This document shows positions 33,354 through 48,300 of a stretch of 64,000 nucleotides of DNA, piece after piece. The stretch's first letter is position 1, and every line of letters begins with the position of its first letter. This stretch comes from Micrasema longulum (taxonomy: Eukaryota; Arthropoda; Insecta; Trichoptera; Brachycentridae), in the NCBI GenBank assembly GCA_022494885.1, contig JAGVSM010000910.1, forward strand, positions 124,001 to 188,000, written 5' to 3'. Made by a program: the position numbers and the translations under genes. A model generated the notes under the pieces. That model was given only the letters and a program-made list of their open reading frames with translations, did not search any database and was not told the origin of the DNA.

Positions 33354-36300
33354 ATGTTGCGCACACACAAGGAGTCTATTGTGCGACAGGGCAGCATTGA
33401 TGATATTCATTCGTATCAATTCTTAAAAGTTTCAAATTATGAGGAAACAGTTCGTCAGCTTGATATATACTATGGAATAGGTAACATATATATCTAATAA
33501 TTCAAATATTAGGAATACCGCTTTGGGATTTAATAAAATCAGCCATTGTTACAAATCTGTGGTTTGGATCTATAAGGGCCAATGTCCTAAATGCAATAAC
33601 ACAGGAGAGTAATATTTCAGCCATTTTGTGGCATTATAATAAACTGTTTGACGTTTTTGATAAAAAATATTAACAAAAAACTTTACCATATATGGATATC
33701 TATATAAAATAGATAAACATAAATATATGTTTTTTAATTGACCTTGACCCTTTTTAAAATGTTGGTAAAAAAAAAATATTAATCCGACATTGACCCTATA
33801 GATCCAAGCCACAGATATAACTGCTTTGAATCCAAGTATAACCAAAGATAAATATATTGTTTGAAATTCAGTAGAGAAACAGTCCAAAAATATGTCCACC
33901 TCCCTAATAGGTATAATTGAACACATTGTCAATATGTTATTTTGCAGAAAGAGAAAGTGAACTCTTTAATAATGTGATCTGAACTAATGATGTAAAAAAA
34001 AACAATTTTGCTTTTTGAAATGACTTCTTATCTATCTATAAAGTAAGAAAATTTTCTGGGTTGGATTTTGGTTCTCTAGGATTCACATTCTCTTGGATAA
34101 AGTCTTATATCACCCGTCGATGGTAGGAGTGCTCTCCCGAAACTGTAGTAGTGTTCTTGTAAAAGAATAAAAAAATTGTAGCACTAATAACAAAGTTTTA
34201 TTTTAATAATAATTTATAAAGAAGTGTTACGAAGTGAATGCCGATTCAATTAACAATATTATTATTATTGTTTTTACCTGATAGAGCTATATCTATGTGC
34301 TTCATGCCTGAAACTGTTGTGTGTAAATTAATTATATTCATTTACTGTGCTCTTCTGCATTTTATTGCTAAATACTTACAGTGAAAAGACAACTTCTCCG
34401 GTTCCAAAGTCCAATAACTGGGTTGTTTCCCGTGCTGTCAACTGAAACACAAATCGGAAGTGTCCGGGAAAGTATTTACTGTGCAGCGGCAATTTGGAGC
34501 TTATACCAGGCTTACAGGTAATCTTGTCAACATATTTAGACCAAGTGTTCTTATCATATTAATGAACTTCACATTTTGGAACCTAATTCTTGCTTTTAGT
34601 ATTTTAAGTATGTGATTTTTTTTACATAAGTATTGGAACCTTCCAGGGATTTCAGATATACATAACGTTACATATGTTTAAAAAATCTGGGATGTTATGA
34701 GATGAAACGCAAATAACAATATTTCAACTCAATTTATGTTTTTTTTAAATTTATTTATTTATGCTTTATTGAGTTAGTTCATACATCTTAATAACTAATA
34801 TAAACTTTTAATATTATTACAATTTTTTTTTCAAAATTTCATAATAACATAGTTTTTCAAATTAATTTGAAATATTTCGATTTTTTCTATCTCCTTTATC
34901 TCTTCAGGTAACTCATTGTACAGCATCAATCCCCGGTACAATGAGTTTTGAGATTCTGTTTTTCTTCTGATTGGTAATCTTATCTTTTTTTTATCCCTTG
35001 TTTCATATGAATGACATTGTTGGTTAAATTTTATTATTGTTTTTATTTTATTCATCCCCTTAATTATTTTATGCATAAAAATTGCTACATTATATTTTTT
35101 TGCTGCTTTACTGTGAGCAAGCCAATTTCTTTGTGCATTATTTTTAAATTAGAATAGAAATTTCTTTTGAGTATAATCCTCATCTGGAAGAATTTGTATA
35201 TTTTTAATTTCTCCTTCATTACATAAAAAAAGAATGGAAAAACAGTAATTTATGTGTGGACATATGATTGTTTTATATATAAGAACACTACTCATAATCT
35301 TCCCATAAATGAATGATTTTTTTTACATATTGAGAATGTGTTTTGAAATTCAAATATCTATCCAAGTAAACTCCGAGATACTTTATTTCATCCACAGAAT
35401 TTATATTTAAATTATCAATATTAATATTGTATCCCTGGGGTATATTTTTTCGCCCAATATTCATATATTTTGTTTTTGAGATATTAAATTTTAATTTATT
35501 CACTTTTAACCATTTCATTCGTAATAGAAAATAATTATTTGTGTTCTTATGATTTACCTAAATATTAAAATGTTATGGGCCATTTTCTATCAGTTGTAAA
35601 AATTTACTGTTTTGGTAGAGCGGAGTCCGAACCTTAGAGTTCTAATCTGTGAGTCCACGACACTAGCTACTGGACCACAAATTCATTTATATATTGAATT
35701 CACTTTTTTCTAATAAAACCTTAGTAAGTGAAAAAATAAATATTAAAAAGTATGCGCAAATTTCAATCTGAATTTCACTTGGAAATAATAAAAAATAGCC
35801 TCCACACATTTTATTTTTCACTATGAAAACTGTTAAAATGATTTTTTTCTCGAAACTTCATTCCTGCACAAGTGGTTTTTAGCTTCTGTAATGACGATAT
35901 AATATGAGGGTAAATAGCAACAGAGACATATGAGAAGGTATTAGAAGTTTAGGCATTTACTAGGTTTACGATTTATGCTATTTGATAATATTTAATGATG
36001 ACTTTTATAGTGGATATTTTACTCAGTGAAAACCAAATGCCGCCTATATAATGCCTGCATAACACCTATTCTCCTCTACAGATGCGAATCATGGCACCTC
36101 ACTAGGACCCAAAATAGCAAAATACTTAGTTAAGAATAGATGTCTCCGAAGAATCTTTGACTTTGTAAGGAATGAAGTAATAAGAGGACGGACACAGCAA
36201 ACTCCGATGACAACTGTCATCAAGTGGAGGCGATACGGTTGGCTGGGCCATTTGCTGTAGATGCCTCCTGAGAGCCTTGCCTACTTTATAAGGCATCAGG

Positions 36301-39300
36301 TTCTCGACGTCCTGGATGTCCGCTGCTGACAGTTTGTTGCCAGTTTATGTCAGAACTACAGGACACAAATCTGACTTGGAAGGATGTAAAGGAGCTGGCA
36401 GCCGACAAAGATGCTTGGAGGCTCTTTGTGGACACCATATGCTCCAACTAGGGAGCGGACGTGGAATGATGATGATTTATAGTGATAGCTTAAAACCAGT
36501 CAATGACACAATCTATATAAATGCCCAGACTACTACAATACCTTTTCAAGGAATATCTGTGAACATTGACAGAGCTTGATAATATAAATCGATCCAGTTT
36601 TGATGAATAATTATTTGCAGGAGGATTGATGACGATAGAGGAAAGTCTTACGAGTTGGGGCAAAGTGCAGTGAAGTGTATGAGAGGAATATTAGAATGCT
36701 GGGTGAAACAAGCACCGCGGGTGGAGAAATTCAAAAGGCAACAGTGCAATGCTCACGCCCTGCACTGCAAGTTCCACCTTACCACCGGGGAAACTGTCTA
36801 TACTGACGAAGAATACAATCATTTGCAAATTGATGTTGTATCAATCTACTTGATATTTCTTGTGCAGATGATTACTTCTGGTCTACAGATTATTTATACT
36901 CAGGTATTTTTATTGTGTTTTTTCTAACATTGACATTGTTATGAATTTACGGAGACTTTGTCTCAATTTAAGTACCCTAACAGTAAATCAACAAAACCTT
37001 TTGGTGCACGATCTATGCATTTATAAATGATCTAAAATGTACTTTAAAAAATTAAACAAATCAGATATATAACACTGAAAATATTATGTAAAAAAATTTA
37101 GAGCATTAAAGAAATAATATACCAAATTTAAAATAGGCTATTATTTTACATTTATTGTAAAACATCCAAGATATACTTGTTTATTACAAATATATGCACA
37201 TTGGACAGAAATATTATGTTTTTAGGATGAGGTAGCCTTTGTCCAAAATTTAGTTTACTATGTTGAAAGAGCATACAGGACTCCTGATTTTGGAATGTGG
37301 GAAAGAGGAACTAAATACAATGATGGAACTCCCGAAATACATGCTTCTTCTATTGGTAAGCTTTTCAAATATTTTGTCTAACCACAAAACAATAAAATGT
37401 ATGACAAAATTAATATATAGGGGGATTCTTGTTTTTTAAATAAAGATTATTAAATATTAATAATTAAAAAAAAAACGTATGTAAAAGTTATCCCCAAAAT
37501 ACCAAATAAAGAACTACTCATAGTATGTAGGTATAAAAATGTGTGACTGAATCCCCTCGATCATTCATGCAACTTTATTGTTTTTTTTTTTTAATAAAAA
37601 ATATTGTTTTTATAAAAAATAAAAACTTTTTATTTATGTACTTTAGTTGCTTTTGTCGCCAAAAATGTATGCACTATTTTCATTTATTGCCTTAATGACT
37701 TGCCAAAAAAAGGTAACAGTATACTTTATTTTAAGTACCTACATATTATTATGTATTATGTATGTACTTTCAGGATTTCTGATTATTCATGTATGTAATT
37801 GATATTGTACTCAAATCCCGTAAAGAAATGCATATAGCAAGTTTTATTTTAAGGTATGGCTAAATCAGCACTAGAAGCTATCAATGGATGTAACTTATTT
37901 GGTGATAAAGGAGCTTCCTGGAGTGTCATATATGTCGATATTGATGCTCACAATAGAAACCGAAGTATATTTGAAACCCTTCTTCCTAAAGAATCTAGTT
38001 CTAAGGTATTTTCCTGCATTATAATTAATATTTCAAACTTTATCAAGGATTATAAATTGTCCTTTAATATTTTACTTAATTTAAATCAGGGTGTAGATGC
38101 AGCATTGATCCCGACGATATCATTTCCTGCCTTTGCATCACACGAAGAACTTCTCGTGAATCAAACAAAAACAAATGTAATCAAGACTCTAACTGGAAGA
38201 TATGGCTTTAAAAGATTTGTTCGTGATGGTTTTAAAAGTGTTCTTGAAAATAATGAACGCAGGTAAGCTATATTTTTTTTCAGTTTCTCTGGATTTGAGC
38301 TGGTTTAGGTTCCACAATTTTAATTGTTCAAATATTTCTTTTTTTTCCAGGTTTTATAATGAAGGTGAATTAAAAGAGTTTGATGGGATCGAAAGTGAAT
38401 GGCCATTGTTTTATACTTTCATGATTATTGATGGTGTTTTTAGAACTTTGCCAGATCAAGTTGAAGAATATCAAAAACTTTTAAAGGCAAGAATTTTCAC
38501 TGATGAATTTGGAGGTGAAAAATTTAAAATGAACAATGTTTTTATGCTATGTAATTTTGATTAATTCTTTATGTGTGAATATATTTTTTAGATCCTGTCA
38601 TTCCGTGGTATTTTTATGTACCAAAAGAATCTATCGAATCTGAACGAACTGAACCCAGGTCAATGAGAAGACTTCCCGATGGTATGTTTTACATTTTACA
38701 ATAATCATAAAATGTTTTTTTGTGAATAAATTTACTTTGATGTTTTCTCACTGGATGATTGTTTTATGTTGTGAACTTTTTATTTTAGAGAGTGGTGGAA
38801 TATTTCTATGGGGTCAGGCGATGTTTGTGATCGCGCAGCTCTTGACAGGTGGGTTATTGCATGTCAATGAGCTGGATCCAATCAGAAGATATCTTCCTTC
38901 CTACAATAGGCCTCGCAAGGCTGGCAGATATTCAGCGTTTCAAGTAAAAAAATGTTATTCATTTTTATTTTGACTTTTAATGATTGTAAATTTTTATCAC
39001 TCTAAAAATTACTTACGTTATTTACATATCCTGGATCCAATATATCCGACATTATTTAGGTATATCTCAAAATTTATTAAAACCTTTTTTGATTGAGTTT
39101 TTTAACCCTTAACCCTTATTCTGCGCTTTGATAATTGGAATGTTAGTATATCCTATGACTACAGAGAATGGTTTAAAAATGTTTTTGGCAATTATAATTT
39201 AGAAAAGGGGAATCATTCATTGGTTATATCATTGTTAATTGAGATTTGTGTCTCCTTAAAATATGTAAAGCATGTTACAAAAATATTCTTTGACTTATCA

Positions 39301-42300
39301 ATTTTATCCTTCAACATACTTTGGTAACTCATTCTTCGCTATATTTTTATAAATGTGCTTGTTTTTTTGGTGAGTTTTTATCATTACAATTTATTTAGCT
39401 AAACTCTTGAACATTACATTTTTCAAATAATCTTTAGAATGTTCCTCAGAGGCAGACGGATGCAAATCCAGACGTCAAATGTTCAATTAAAGCCTAAATA
39501 ATCTACTTTCTCTAAGTGGTTTCTAATAATTTATAGCATTCATTTGTATTTTTAGTATTTTAATACATTGGTTCTTTAATTATAAGGATTAAATTTCTTC
39601 AAAATCAATGGATATGATCATAAACTGTATAAGAAAATCGAAATGTCATTTCATGGCAGGCGCCGTGCGTAGTTGGTTAGACGGCCAACTGTGAAACTGG
39701 CGTCACGGGTTCGATTCCCGCCAGTTGCAAGAAAAAATCCAAGAAAGATTTTTTCTCAATTGGTCTGGGTGTTGTGGTGAATTTTTATTACCTCCTTCCA
39801 AATCCTTTATCCCACCTGCTGACAAGCCTAAAAAAAAAAGACTTAGCGGGTTATATCAAATTCTGGATTTGCATCCATCTGCCTCTGAGGTGCAGATATT
39901 TACTTTAACTGATTAAAAAATATAAATGTATGTGGTGTTTGGCATTTCCAGACAATATTGACAGCTTCAATAAATAATAATTTATTGCATGCATAAAATT
40001 TTTTCTAAAGTATTTTAAATGCAGAGTTTTCGTTATACTGTTTTTATTTCCACAAAGTAGTTCTTTGTGTATTTTCATGATTTTTATTTATAAAAAGGAT
40101 TTTTAATCAAATCCACCATCTTAGAAAAAATCATTGCAAAAAACACCTCACTAAAATATCAGTTTTCAGAAATTTTACAAACCAGCTCATAACTGTGTAT
40201 TTGTTTATTGGCTTATTGTTGGTAGGGATATTTCATGTGTTCAAAATGTATCTAAAGAGTAATCCTAATTTGTTGCAATATAGAGGAAAAACATTTTTGA
40301 GAAGGGAATATTGAAGTTTAGGAATTTACAGGGCTTATAACCTGTCATTGGCTGGTTTAAGTGGCCAGATGGATAATAGTTTTTTGATTGCTGTAATGTG
40401 TTAAGAATGTTTTGCCTTAGCAAGGGCACTATCAAATCAGCTTTGAAATTATTGTAATGCTTCAAAGATATTTTATGTGGGAATATAAATGTTGTAAACA
40501 TTTTTATCTATATTTTAAGAATTCTGTTTTCACTTTTCACCGTATTTTTCCACTTAATTTCATGAAAGAATATTTTAAATAACCATATTATGGATCAAAA
40601 TGTAAAAATGTAATTTTTTTATTGAATAACAGACAATCTTCGCTTAATTTGTAAGTCAGAGGTACTGTTTTGTAAAAATAATATTTCAATAGTATGAATG
40701 ACTCCATGTTGTAATATTAATTTACTGTCTGTTAACTGTAGCTTCTAATTTGATTGTGATTTAACTTTTTTTTCTATTTTGCTGCAGGCCAAGCCAGCAT
40801 ATGTAAGTATTTATTTTATTAATGTAAATTTGTATTTTAATTCACATTCTTCTTGCCTTGCTTCGCTTCTCTTTAGATGTACCTATAAATGTACTTACTT
40901 TTAGTGTGGCTGAACTTTCTTCTTAAACTACCCAGGAGAGCTGAGGAAATTATTAGGGGTCAATATTAAAATAACTTTTATAATTGTTTATAGGTAATGA
41001 AGACATCAAATGAAAAATTAACTAAGAAACACAATTGATACCTCTGAAAAAAGTTTTTGCTAACTGTTTTGATTTCTATTACGTTCAGATTTTTTTTATA
41101 ATTTAAATTTGTTTTCTATATAAACAAAAAAAATGCATATTTGAATTTTTCTCCATCTCATGTCTTCCATTCATTTAATTTTAAAAATCATCTCTCTTGG
41201 TTCAGTATAATAAATTTTACCCAAAACTTTTTGCTATCAAAACTCACAAATCTATGTATAATCTAATACTTCACACAATGTAATGTGTTAATAATCATTA
41301 TCATTAATATTCATTATTAAATTATTTCATTTGTCATGTGTTTTTCTTCAGAACTTAATTGCACATTTATTTTAACATTAATATTTTTATCTACAAAATA
41401 TTTTGTCATCAAGGAAGAACTCAGAATTTTCAACAATGTTTTTTTTTGTTGTCAAATTCTGTTATCCTAAATAAAAGTTAATAAAGCTGTTAAATGTATT
41501 TTAAAACTGAATTTTTAAGCAATTTTCCTCTAGTTTCTTGTATATTATAAAATGAACTGAGTTTTTTTAGTCTATGAGTTCTTCTTTGTGGACACTGATA
41601 ATTTCAATTGCTATATTTCGTATAAAGACAATTATTCAAAAGGCTTTTTTAATAAACAGAGTTCAGTTCAGTTTATCAGAACTCCAGTCATCCAGATTGC
41701 CAAATATCAAGATTGTTATTAGAAAAACAAAATAAAAAAGATGTTATGTTAAGGAGAGAGATAAATAAAAAAGGGCGCTGGCGGGCGGTGCGTTTTTTCG
41801 TCAAAGCAATCAACTTTGTTGGACATGTTTAAGTAAATTTCAATGTGATAATATCTGGCACCTATTAATCCGGATAATTGGAGTTTTACTGTTCCTGCGA
41901 CTACATATTATATAAAATATCGTCGGCTTACTGCCAGAAGTCATTAAGTGACACTGTCAAAACTGATTTAGAGATCACAATTTACCCATTTTATAATGAT
42001 CTATCTAATAAAAAAGTCAATATATTGAATAACACCTTGCTTATAATAGACCTATAAGCAAGATGTTATTGAACACACTGATTTCTTATTGGTAGATTGT
42101 TATTTCTAACTCAGTTTTGACAAAAGTGTCACAAATATGATGTCTGGCAGGATGATACGTATCCAGACATGATTGTATCTAGGATGAGTATTTTTTTTTA
42201 AAGTAAGGTTAATTTGGACTAGGTATTTTTTATAATAAATATTTAACTTACATAATTCATTATACAAATATATTGCAATAATGGTACGGACTTTGTTATA

Positions 42301-45300
42301 AGAGTTTACTATTAAATTAACCTCCGTTTAACAATATATCAAAATTGATTTATTTAGAATAGTGCTTTATCTTACATATAGTATGTATAATATAGTGTTG
42401 TGTACGATTTAACACAGGTGTATATTGAATTTGGCCATTAATGTCATATAATAAATATTTATGAATACATCATGATGATCTATAGATTAATATAACATTA
42501 AGTCACGAGCTAATCCTTTAATTAAATTGTAATTCTTTGGCCAGTAGAACTGTAAAACAACTATTTGAACAGTTTAGATACTATTCATCTTTTAGTTTTT
42601 TTTTAATACAAGAGATAATACTATTTTCAATTCCATATTAAATCTTAAAATGAAAAATAATTGATGTTACATTGTTTAATATTCACCAGTTTAAAGTTGC
42701 ATGACGGTGGGTTAAATTGATCGGTGAAAAAAAATCAAGAGAAAATGTTTTTTTTTCTTCCAAGACTCACCACATAAAAAATATAATCTTAACTTTTTAA
42801 ACTTAGAAATGTCAATGTAACACTATTATTTTAATTTGATTGCCATTGTGGTTACAGGGCACAGCTACGGATCTTGTTGTTCAAATTGTATTGATTGCGG
42901 AGTCTATGCGACTCCAAGCAATGATGGGGACTTACGGAATCCAGACACAAACTCCTCACGAAGTAGAGCCAGTGCAGATATGCAGCTCTTCACAGCTGGT
43001 GAAAGTTTACCAACAGTTAGGGGTATGTCGTAAACTGGGCTTGACGGGTCGACCTGATCGGCCTGTTGGTTCCTTGGGTACTAGCAAGGTATGTATTTTT
43101 CTATTTTTCTACTCGTACATTGTCAATAAGTGCCAGTAATGAAAATAAATACATAATATATCATCAACTCACAAGTCAAACATTTGCAAATTATTAGTTT
43201 GTGCATACAAAAAAGGGCTTCAATTTACAAGTTAATATGTCAACCAACAAAATTAAGATCTTTTTTTATTATGTGAGCAGCTTACTTTAATTTAATGATT
43301 GCATCGGCATTCATTTTGAAAAACTTCATAATAAATTATTTTTAAATAAATGCTTTGTTATTAATGTTTATTTCATTTTTAATGATTTACTTAGTGAAGC
43401 AGCTGACGCAAAAATAAACATATTATAACAAACAATTTTAAAACTAAAGTTTTTGTAGAAATCTTTTTTTCCATTTTCAGGTATACAGGATTTGTGGTAT
43501 GACTGTACTCTGTTATCCTCTAATATTTGAAGTATCTGATTTTTATTTGTATCGTGACATGTCTCTGCTTATTGACGATATAAAAACTGAGCTGCAGTTT
43601 GTGGGGCGCTACTGGCGCTTGTCTGGTCGGCCCACCGTGTGTTTGCTCATTCGCGAGGAACACATGAGAGATCCGCAGTTCAAAGAAATGTTGGATTTAT
43701 TTGCAATGCTCAAAAAGGGATATTGCGATACAGTCAAAGTCAGGATTGGAAGACTACAGAATCTGATATCGAGTTCGTGCATGGGTGAGTTATTAAAAGT
43801 ATTTATTCCTCACTTGACTTTATTTTAACTTTTGGCAAAGAGTTATCGGTCAAATAGTCTACGATTTTTACTAAATCACCAAATAAAATTAGTAATTTAA
43901 TTTAATAATGCTATTTATTTGGTGATTTTATAATACATATATACCATCATCATCATTTACCTATCCGAACCTAGTGGTGCATAGGGCACTGAATTGACAC
44001 TCAAATGAGGAAGGTTAGTGTTTTTTTTATTTGTTAATAGACTATCAAACTAAGCCATTTAAAAAAAAAAAAAAAATATGCATCGTATTATCATTTCAAT
44101 GATTTTTTAAAAGTTTTGTGATTTTGAAATTTGAAAGTATTTCAAAAATTTCAACAATATTTCAAAAAATCTTTTATATGAATCTTCTATTTTTCATACC
44201 GAGAATTGGATTTTACTTTATTGATAATTGAAGACAACTCTGTTAACTTTGAATGTTAAAACGGGCTCAGGAGCATTGAAATATTGAACCACCTTTAAAA
44301 ACAATATGTCACATCCACCCTCCCAGGAATCGAACCTTGGACCTCGAGAATGGTAGGCAACGCGCCAACCACTATACTGTGAGGTGGACTTATCTTCACT
44401 CGATTTCCTTTTTCAGAATTTTTACTTGAGAATAAAAATACATACTTAGATATTGTCTTGTTGAATAAAAAAAAAATATATTTCTTTAAATATGATTGAT
44501 ATCTTAAAATCTTTAATATGCAGAGCATTTGGACTTCATGAACCAGGGGGAGTTGCCTGAGGGAGCGTTTACCCAATTCAAACAGTTAGAGCACGAATAT
44601 ATAGGCTATCAGAGTTTAACTGATGTTCCTAAAAGTTCCACATTCAAAGAACAAACTATAAACTTATTGGATTACAATGACAAGCACATCTGGGAAATAG
44701 TAGATGCTTTAAGGGTAACAGATAATATTTATGCTCAGTGCCAACTGTGGGGTGTTCTTCTGAAGCGAATGGGACCAGAGTATGAGGTTTGTTTTATATT
44801 TATTAAAATTATGTAATGTAATTATTCTTACTTTAAGTATTATTTATCTTTTGAGCCTCTCAACGTTAACCTATATCTCAGAGTAATAAGGCGCCACAGC
44901 CGTGGAGCCGCCCATGCGCACAAAAATCATTCTAGTATTATCTATCGCAAAGTTAGCTACAGTTTACAGCAAAACAATGGACTATAGGTACTCAGGTTGA
45001 GAATCGCAAGCGCAAACTGTAACAGTCTGTTATATGCTTGTTGTTAAACCAGAAACCAAATTGAAAATTGGCAACGCTTTTGTTCTATGTAACAGAGCTA
45101 ATGCCATCTCTACAGCTGTGGCGCCTTATTACTTATTACTCTCGAGGCCTACATAAACATGGTTTAAAATATTGACATTATATTATTGTATATATTGCTT
45201 AACAATTTGTTGTACTGTACATTTGTATGTAATAGGATTAATATTACCGATGACGATTAATGGTACCGCGTAAGTACGATTCGTTTCGATGTTTTGGCTA

Positions 45301-48300
45301 CCGTTGCAGGAGCTATCTTCAGAGTAAACTATGTGTTATGTAGAAAAATAGATGTGTTTATGTACTAGTTATTTGTATCGTGTCACACGAGGGGCTCAAA
45401 TTAAACTCAACATGGCTCCCGGCAATACACACGACAAAAATGACACTGAATGTACCTACTGCCAACTTGTTCTCTTAGTAACACAAAAACGTATCTGATT
45501 TTGTCCAATTTGAGAAAACAGATAAAAACCGCCTAACACGATACAAAAATGAGAATACAATGAATACCTTTCAAAGTTATTACTTTTAAAGCTTCAAATA
45601 AAGTGTCATCGAGATACGTATCTTTGTGACTAAATAGAACCTGTTATTTTGAGAAAGGTTATACTTAACTCAAAATTGATCAAAGTCGTGATACATTTTT
45701 GTGTTACTAAAGGGACGAACTGCGGCATCGTACAAATTACTAATACATAAACACATTTTTTTTCTATACAACACATAGTTTACCTGCCCTGCAACAGGAG
45801 TCGAAATATTGGAAGGAATACAACTTACACGGGATCGCCCAAAAAAGACAATACATATTGATAAAAGTAACCGTAAAAATTTACACATCTATTGGATAAA
45901 CATTTGCATACCAAATTGCAGAAACTAAAAACTGCCAATTATTTAGTCCTAATTTTGAAAACAACAATTACGCATTTCATAATACTCTGGAAGGCATCTC
46001 CGGTCGATCGGTTTAATACTAATGTTTATTCCGTCAAGTCTTTTTATTTCAAATTGTACCAATTTTTTCTGCAATTATTTTTGTACGAGTTTTTTTTTCA
46101 TTTGATATATTTCTTTTTGTCTGTATAGTTATTTCTTTTGAAACTGTTATGCATATACATTTAAAAATATAAAATTTGAATAAAATATATTACAAATATC
46201 TCAACCTACAGGTTGATTTTTTTATTGTAATTTATAAAGTGACAGTAGTTATATTTAACACAATGAAAATGTGGATGAAATTACATTTAATATTATTGAT
46301 GGAATGATTTTTTTTACTGGTATGATAATTATAAATATGTACCATCAATTATATGTTTTCCTTGCATAAATGATTTATTTTTATGTGTATCTTTGTCTTT
46401 TTTGTTTTTATGATATATGTCAATTTAAATTGTACACGAAATTTGTAAATATGCTCTTTGGACGATATCATAATGTTTTGGTGAAATATTTCAGCAAAGG
46501 AAATACATAATAGAATGCCTCATGCATAAACAGATGTCATTCATAAGTAGAAAATCATTTTGAATTTGCAATAAATATTATTTTAGTCTTGTGGCTTACG
46601 AATGATGTAGAAATGTAGCGAGTTCAAAGTTACGCTAAATTGAAATTTCACAATAATTTCTTAGGTAAATGGGACAAGTGCACAAGAAGCTCTTCAGAAT
46701 TTGTATCACCGTGCTGGAGTGTTACGTTATTGGCGCGCTGTTCGCTACTGCTCCAGCCTCCTTAATCATACAGTAGATTCCATCAGTCCCTTTATTACTA
46801 CAGTTCTAGTAAACGGAAAACAGGTAACATAAAAAGATCTATGTTTTTCTTTTCTTTTAAAGTTGATATTTAATTTTAAAAAATTATGATTACCCAATAA
46901 TTAATTTTTAATGTTATATTTGCAGATTACTGTTGGAGTGATTGGCCAAAAGGAAACTGTGTTTGACAAGCCAATGACACCAAGTGAAATTCAGTCTGTT
47001 ATGTATAAAACTATCCAGCCTTATGACGTGGTTCAAGCTGTATTGCAACAGGTAGGTACTATTTCAGCTTAAAAAAATAATATATATGCATTAAACTTGA
47101 ATGAAAAAAATTGAGGCACTTTAATGTATTAATTTTTTTTTTTTACTGAAAAATGATTTTGTTTTAATTATTTTAAAAGGATTATCATTATAATTAATCT
47201 AATTTCAGGAAGTGGTGTTGTATTGCGGCAGGTTAATAGCCACTTCACCAGACATGTTTAAGGGAATACTAAAAATTCGTGTTGGGTGGGTTCTGGAAGC
47301 TATAAAACTGTTTCTTGAAATGTTTCCCTCAGATGCAAAGAACCACCTGAGTATTGAATGTTTCTCACCATACGAAGTGCGTCAGGTTTTACATCAAGTG
47401 CTAACTGTGTCTGATTGGGCACATGAAAAAGAGTAAGTCTTATATGAGTTATTTAAGTTGAACTGGGTTGTGGTCTCGTGATAGTGTTGTGGACTCGCGG
47501 ATCATAGCGGAGGTTCTAATCCCACTGTACCACAATTTTTTTTACAAGTTATTTACGACTTTTAGGAAAAATATTGGGTAAATAATAAGAACTCAAATAC
47601 CTCTTTAAAAAAAAATTGTAATTTATCTCGAAGAAGATACCGAAGAGTAGGTACTTTTTAAAATTACAGTAAATTTTATTCAAATTGTAACCTATAGAGT
47701 TTGTTGGTATAGTGTCAAATTAAGATACATAAAACAAATGTAAAATAAAAAATTTGCATGAGGATGGGCTACTACGAAACCAGCCGCGGTAGCTATTTAA
47801 CTCAATGGAAATCCACCAATAACCGCTAGGTAAATAAAGCAACTGTTATTTATAAATACATATTTAATAGTGTAGTTTTATTAGCAATTTAAAAATGAGT
47901 GAGGCTAGACTTTTCGTGATTAAGAAAATTAGAACCACAAATCTGCTCATGTCAAAAGTAGATATAGTAAATGTATAATCGAAGGGCATTAAAGCCGATT
48001 GAGAGTCTAACTATCGATACTTGTAGATTAAACACACTTCAGAGAAGACGCTTAGATGGCTGTCTTTGTAGAGTTCCTAAACATTTCTACACGCACGTCT
48101 GGGATGTTCTTAAGCGTACACCAAAAGGAATAACAGTTCAGGTATGTTGATTAACCACTTATAGTATATGAAATTTGCATATGCTTCCTATTCTGATGTG
48201 TTATGTTTTTTAGGGTCACTGGATACCTGCCCAACCGACTCTGTCCAACATGAGCCGTTCAGATTTAAGTTTCTCATTGTTAGTAGAGGAAATGTTGAAT

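Noticed and set aside
33570..33932. 120-residue minus-strand frame in PHKB intron 1
   Set aside because: Overlaps the foldback at 33550-33823; Ile/Tyr/Phe-rich translation of AT-rich DNA without motifs.
44300..44400. Possible tRNA on the minus strand
   Set aside because: Acceptor arms only partly pair, a diverged copy with the same flanks is at 51255, and it lies in a PHKB intron: SINE.
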